DNA from: Holophaga sp.
GTDB taxonomy: Bacteria; Acidobacteriota; Holophagae; Holophagales; Holophagaceae
Assembly (NCBI GenBank): GCA_016715205.1
Contig: JADKBC010000048.1
Location: 1-64,000 of the forward strand
DNA: 64,000 nucleotides
Reading direction: 5' to 3'
The position numbers were made by a program, and so were the translations under genes. The notes beneath the pieces are model-generated. The model had not been told where the DNA came from, did not search any database, and saw only the letters and a list, made by a program, of their open reading frames with translations. Positions 62,111-64,000 of this stretch are shown piece after piece. Each line of letters begins with the position of its first letter. The first letter of the stretch is position 1.

Positions 62111-62860
62111 CTAGAAGCCAAGAATGAGACGAGCCACAGGAAGTAGCAGACGGAAGAGGAAATCCAAGACGGGACCCAGCAAATACCCAAGAACATCCGT
62201 AAGCATCACGAGGATCAGGAGCAGAATCCCCATGGCCGGTCGGTAGTGATCAAAGGTGGGTACCCATCGATCCGGCAGAAACCCGCGCAGAATCCAGGCT
62301 CCATCCAGGGGTCCCATGGGCAGCAGGTTGAATAGGGCCAATGCCAAGTTAAGCCAGACGAGTTTCCCGACAAGCACCAGCACCAGCGCCAGCCCAGGGC
62401 CAAACCCTGCGGTGATCAGGTTGTGATAGCCCCCCATCAAGGCGTCCCGGAACACCATCACGCGCTGATCCGGCATCGAAACCAGAAACCGCACCAGGAC
62501 GGCAACGGTGGGCATGGCGAGAATGGCAAGCAACAGATTGGACGCTGGACCCGCGGCCGAAACAATCATGTCCCCCGTGCGCATCCGGATTTTTCGGGTG
62601 AAGTTCACCGGATTGAAGGGCACCGGCTTGGCCCATCCGATCAAGGGAATGCCCGTGCTCATTCCCAGCAGGGGGAACAACACCGTGCCGATGGGATCGA
62701 TGTGCGCGATGGGGTTAAGGGTAAGTCGGCCCATCCGCTTCGCCGTGTCATCGCCTAACCAATAAGCGGAAGCCGCATGGCTCGCTTCATGCACGCACAG
62801 GGAAAAGAGCAGCACTACGTAGCTGATGAGGACCGACGTAAGATCGAAATTGCGAAACAA
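62111..62860 (-). CDS. Site-2 protease family membrane metalloprotease (M50)
   Basis: 249 residues, mostly membrane-embedded. The zinc motif HEASH (His24, Glu25, His28) lies in the first helix and the third ligand region LLPMGPLDGAW (Asp) in a later helix. The NPIAHIDPIGTVLFP and GWAKPVPFNPVNF segments are typical of the small FwdE/SREBP-type M50B subgroup without PDZ domain. Substrate unknown; anti-sigma cleavage is possible but unproven. Confidence 0.92.
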   Translation of the reverse strand: MFRNFDLTSVLISYVVLLFSLCVHEASHAASAYWLGDDTAKRMGRLTLNPIAHIDPIGTVLFPLLGMSTGIPLIGWAKPVPFNPVNFTRKIRMRTGDMIVSAAGPASNLLLAILAMPTVAVLVRFLVSMPDQRVMVFRDALMGGYHNLITAGFGPGLALVLVLVGKLVWLNLALALFNLLPMGPLDGAWILRGFLPDRWVPTFDHYRPAMGILLLILVMLTDVLGYLLGPVLDFLFRLLLPVARLILGF

Positions 62861-62942
62861 GCCATGCTCCTCGAATGTTCCAGAATAACCCAGGGACGCT
62901 GCTTTTCGGCTGCGTCGCTCCAGCTGTAGGAACAGGTCCCGT

Positions 62943-64000
62943 TCAGATCACGATCTTCTCGTGCACCAGATCCCCTTCCCGGAACCGGCTCCAACGGAGA
63001 GGCGTGCAGTCGATGGTCTGATATTTCCCGGTGAGGATCAGTTCGGCCAGACAGATGCCCACGGCGGGGCTTTCCATGGCGCCATGGCCGCTGTAGCCCA
63101 CCTGCAGCAAGAGGCCGGGGTGTTCGTCGTGCCAGCCCACGATGGCATTGTGGTCGGCGGAGCAGGTGTCGTAGAGGCTGGCCCAGCCGCTCTTGAGCTT
63201 GCAGGTGGCCACGTTGGGCATGCGTTCCTGCATGGGCAGGTTCACTTCTTCCACGTAGTATTCGGGCTCGAAGGTGGTGTCCAGGCTATCGGGAGCATCA
63301 TGCTTGGCCTTGCCGATCATCAGGTTGCCCGCTTCGTTCTTGAAGTAGATGCCCTGGTCGATGATGGTGAGCGGAATGTCCTGCCAGCGCGGATCCGTAT
63401 CTGGGAAATCCGTAATGAACATCATGCGTTTCTGGTTGGTGATGGGCATGAGGTCCGATTCCGGGCAGCCGGAGCGGCGCAGCAGTTCGTTGGTCCAAGG
63501 GCCCGAGCAAAGCGCCACGATGCCCGCTTCCACCGATTCTTCGGCACCGTTGGCATCACGCAACGTCACGCCAGTGGCGCGGCCGGTGGCATCAAAGGCC
63601 ACCGAAAGCACTTCCGTGTTGAGCTGCACCTGGGGCTTTGAATTGAAATCCGCCGCCCGCTCGAAGTAGCCCACGGCGGCTTGGCTGGGATCAAAGGCAC
63701 CGCAATCACGGCCAAACACACCGCCCACGATGGGCTCAAAGCCCAGGAATTCAACCACCTCCGGGTCCATGTGCTCCACCCCACAGAGCATTCCGGGAAT
63801 CTTGGCCTCGATCTGCTCAGGGGTCCAAAGCTCAAAGTTGACGCCGTTCTCCCGCCAGATCTCAGCGGCCTCAGGGATCTTTGCCCAGCTCTTGGCGTAG
63901 TAGGTGAACAGGTAGCCGCTCTGATGGAAGCCGCAGCCCACGCCCATTTCCGCCTGGAAGGCCTTGAGGACTTCGATGCCCTTGGTGCAGAGCTGCTGAT
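62943..64000 (-). CDS. FAD-dependent oxidoreductase (DAO family), 5' part outside window
   Basis: The reading frame stays open to the right edge, so the N-terminus with the FAD-binding GxGxxG motif lies outside. The visible part belongs to the glycine/D-amino-acid/sarcosine oxidase superfamily: GVTLRDANGAEE, IVALCSGPWTNELLRRSG, then ASLYDTCSADHNAIVGWHDE and the terminal LLLQVGYSGHGAMESPAVG, which contacts FAD. An ATG at 63947 exists but is internal. Exact substrate cannot be told; a secondary-amine or amino-acid oxidase is likely. Confidence 0.85.
   Translation of the reverse strand, partial: QQLCTKGIEVLKAFQAEMGVGCGFHQSGYLFTYYAKSWAKIPEAAEIWRENGVNFELWTPEQIEAKIPGMLCGVEHMDPEVVEFLGFEPIVGGVFGRDCGAFDPSQAAVGYFERAADFNSKPQVQLNTEVLSVAFDATGRATGVTLRDANGAEESVEAGIVALCSGPWTNELLRRSGCPESDLMPITNQKRMMFITDFPDTDPRWQDIPLTIIDQGIYFKNEAGNLMIGKAKHDAPDSLDTTFEPEYYVEEVNLPMQERMPNVATCKLKSGWASLYDTCSADHNAIVGWHDEHPGLLLQVGYSGHGAMESPAVGICLAELILTGKYQTIDCTPLRWSRFREGDLVHEKIVI

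Overview
The window looks like a chromosomal segment of a motile, diderm, largely anaerobic bacterium. Moderately high GC, an LPS-assembly lipoprotein (LptE), flagellar P- and L-ring genes, folate-dependent TrmFO, RNase J, GatC, pyruvate:ferredoxin oxidoreductase, class I Fe-S fumarase and rubrerythrin together suggest an acidobacterium of the Holophagae (Geothrix/Holophaga relatives). That placement is my inference from gene content and the general look of the 16S gene; no tree was made. Nearly everything is chromosomal housekeeping; there is no prophage, CRISPR array or intact insertion sequence.

Layout. 1-1960: a 16S rRNA gene on the minus strand with its leader and a likely promoter. 1961-4665: trmFO and a membrane-anchored protein of unknown function, read rightward. 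4649-14764: a long leftward run: hpt, lptE, holA (with an apparent frameshift), two-subunit fumarase, prmC, then the flagellar set flgH-flgI-flgJ-flgM-two small unknown genes-flgK-flgL. 14868-16519: ECF sigma factor, zinc-finger anti-sigma factor and a Spy/CpxP-like periplasmic protein. 16527-19136: RNase J and rsmA, leftward. 19150-27928: a leftward type IV pilus minor-pilin operon (fimT-like, pilV, pilW, pilX, pilY1) that is visibly more AT-rich than its neighbours. 28063-34379: priA and, divergently, tsaD, gatC, a J-domain protein, a zinc-ribbon membrane protein and anmK. 34376-38616: a TgpA-type transglutaminase and a PcrA/UvrD helicase.

38617-42428 is a compact regulatory module: a small secreted DGSG-type protein, a LytS-type kinase, a LytTR response regulator, a DUF4405 membrane protein and a DUF2202 ferritin-like protein. 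Upstream of both transcription units next to the regulator lie 15-bp direct repeats with exactly 21-bp period and a shared pattern, the geometry expected of LytTR binding sites. I regard this as the most interesting undescribed signal, together with the redox module at 50328-55251.

42429-43230 holds a decayed IS91-type transposase fragment, tRNA-Leu(UAA) and a 15-bp copy of the tRNA 3' end, which looks like an integration scar. 43231-50316: a dihydroorotate-dehydrogenase-like gene, nifJ, rubrerythrin and guaB. 50328-55251 is a leftward four-gene module: a HybA-like Fe-S protein, a HybB/NrfD-like quinone-reactive membrane subunit, a histidine kinase with haem-binding motifs in its sensor domain and a cysteine-rich insert in its ATPase domain, and a membrane-anchored response regulator fused to a GcvH-like domain without the lipoyl lysine. 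No hydrogenase subunits accompany it. 55487-60291: a PilZ protein, a cluster of three exported proteins including an outer-membrane barrel, and a small unknown gene. 60292-64000: tRNA-Lys(CUU) with its terminator, a membrane protein, trpS, a site-2 protease and a partial FAD-dependent oxidoreductase cut by the window edge.
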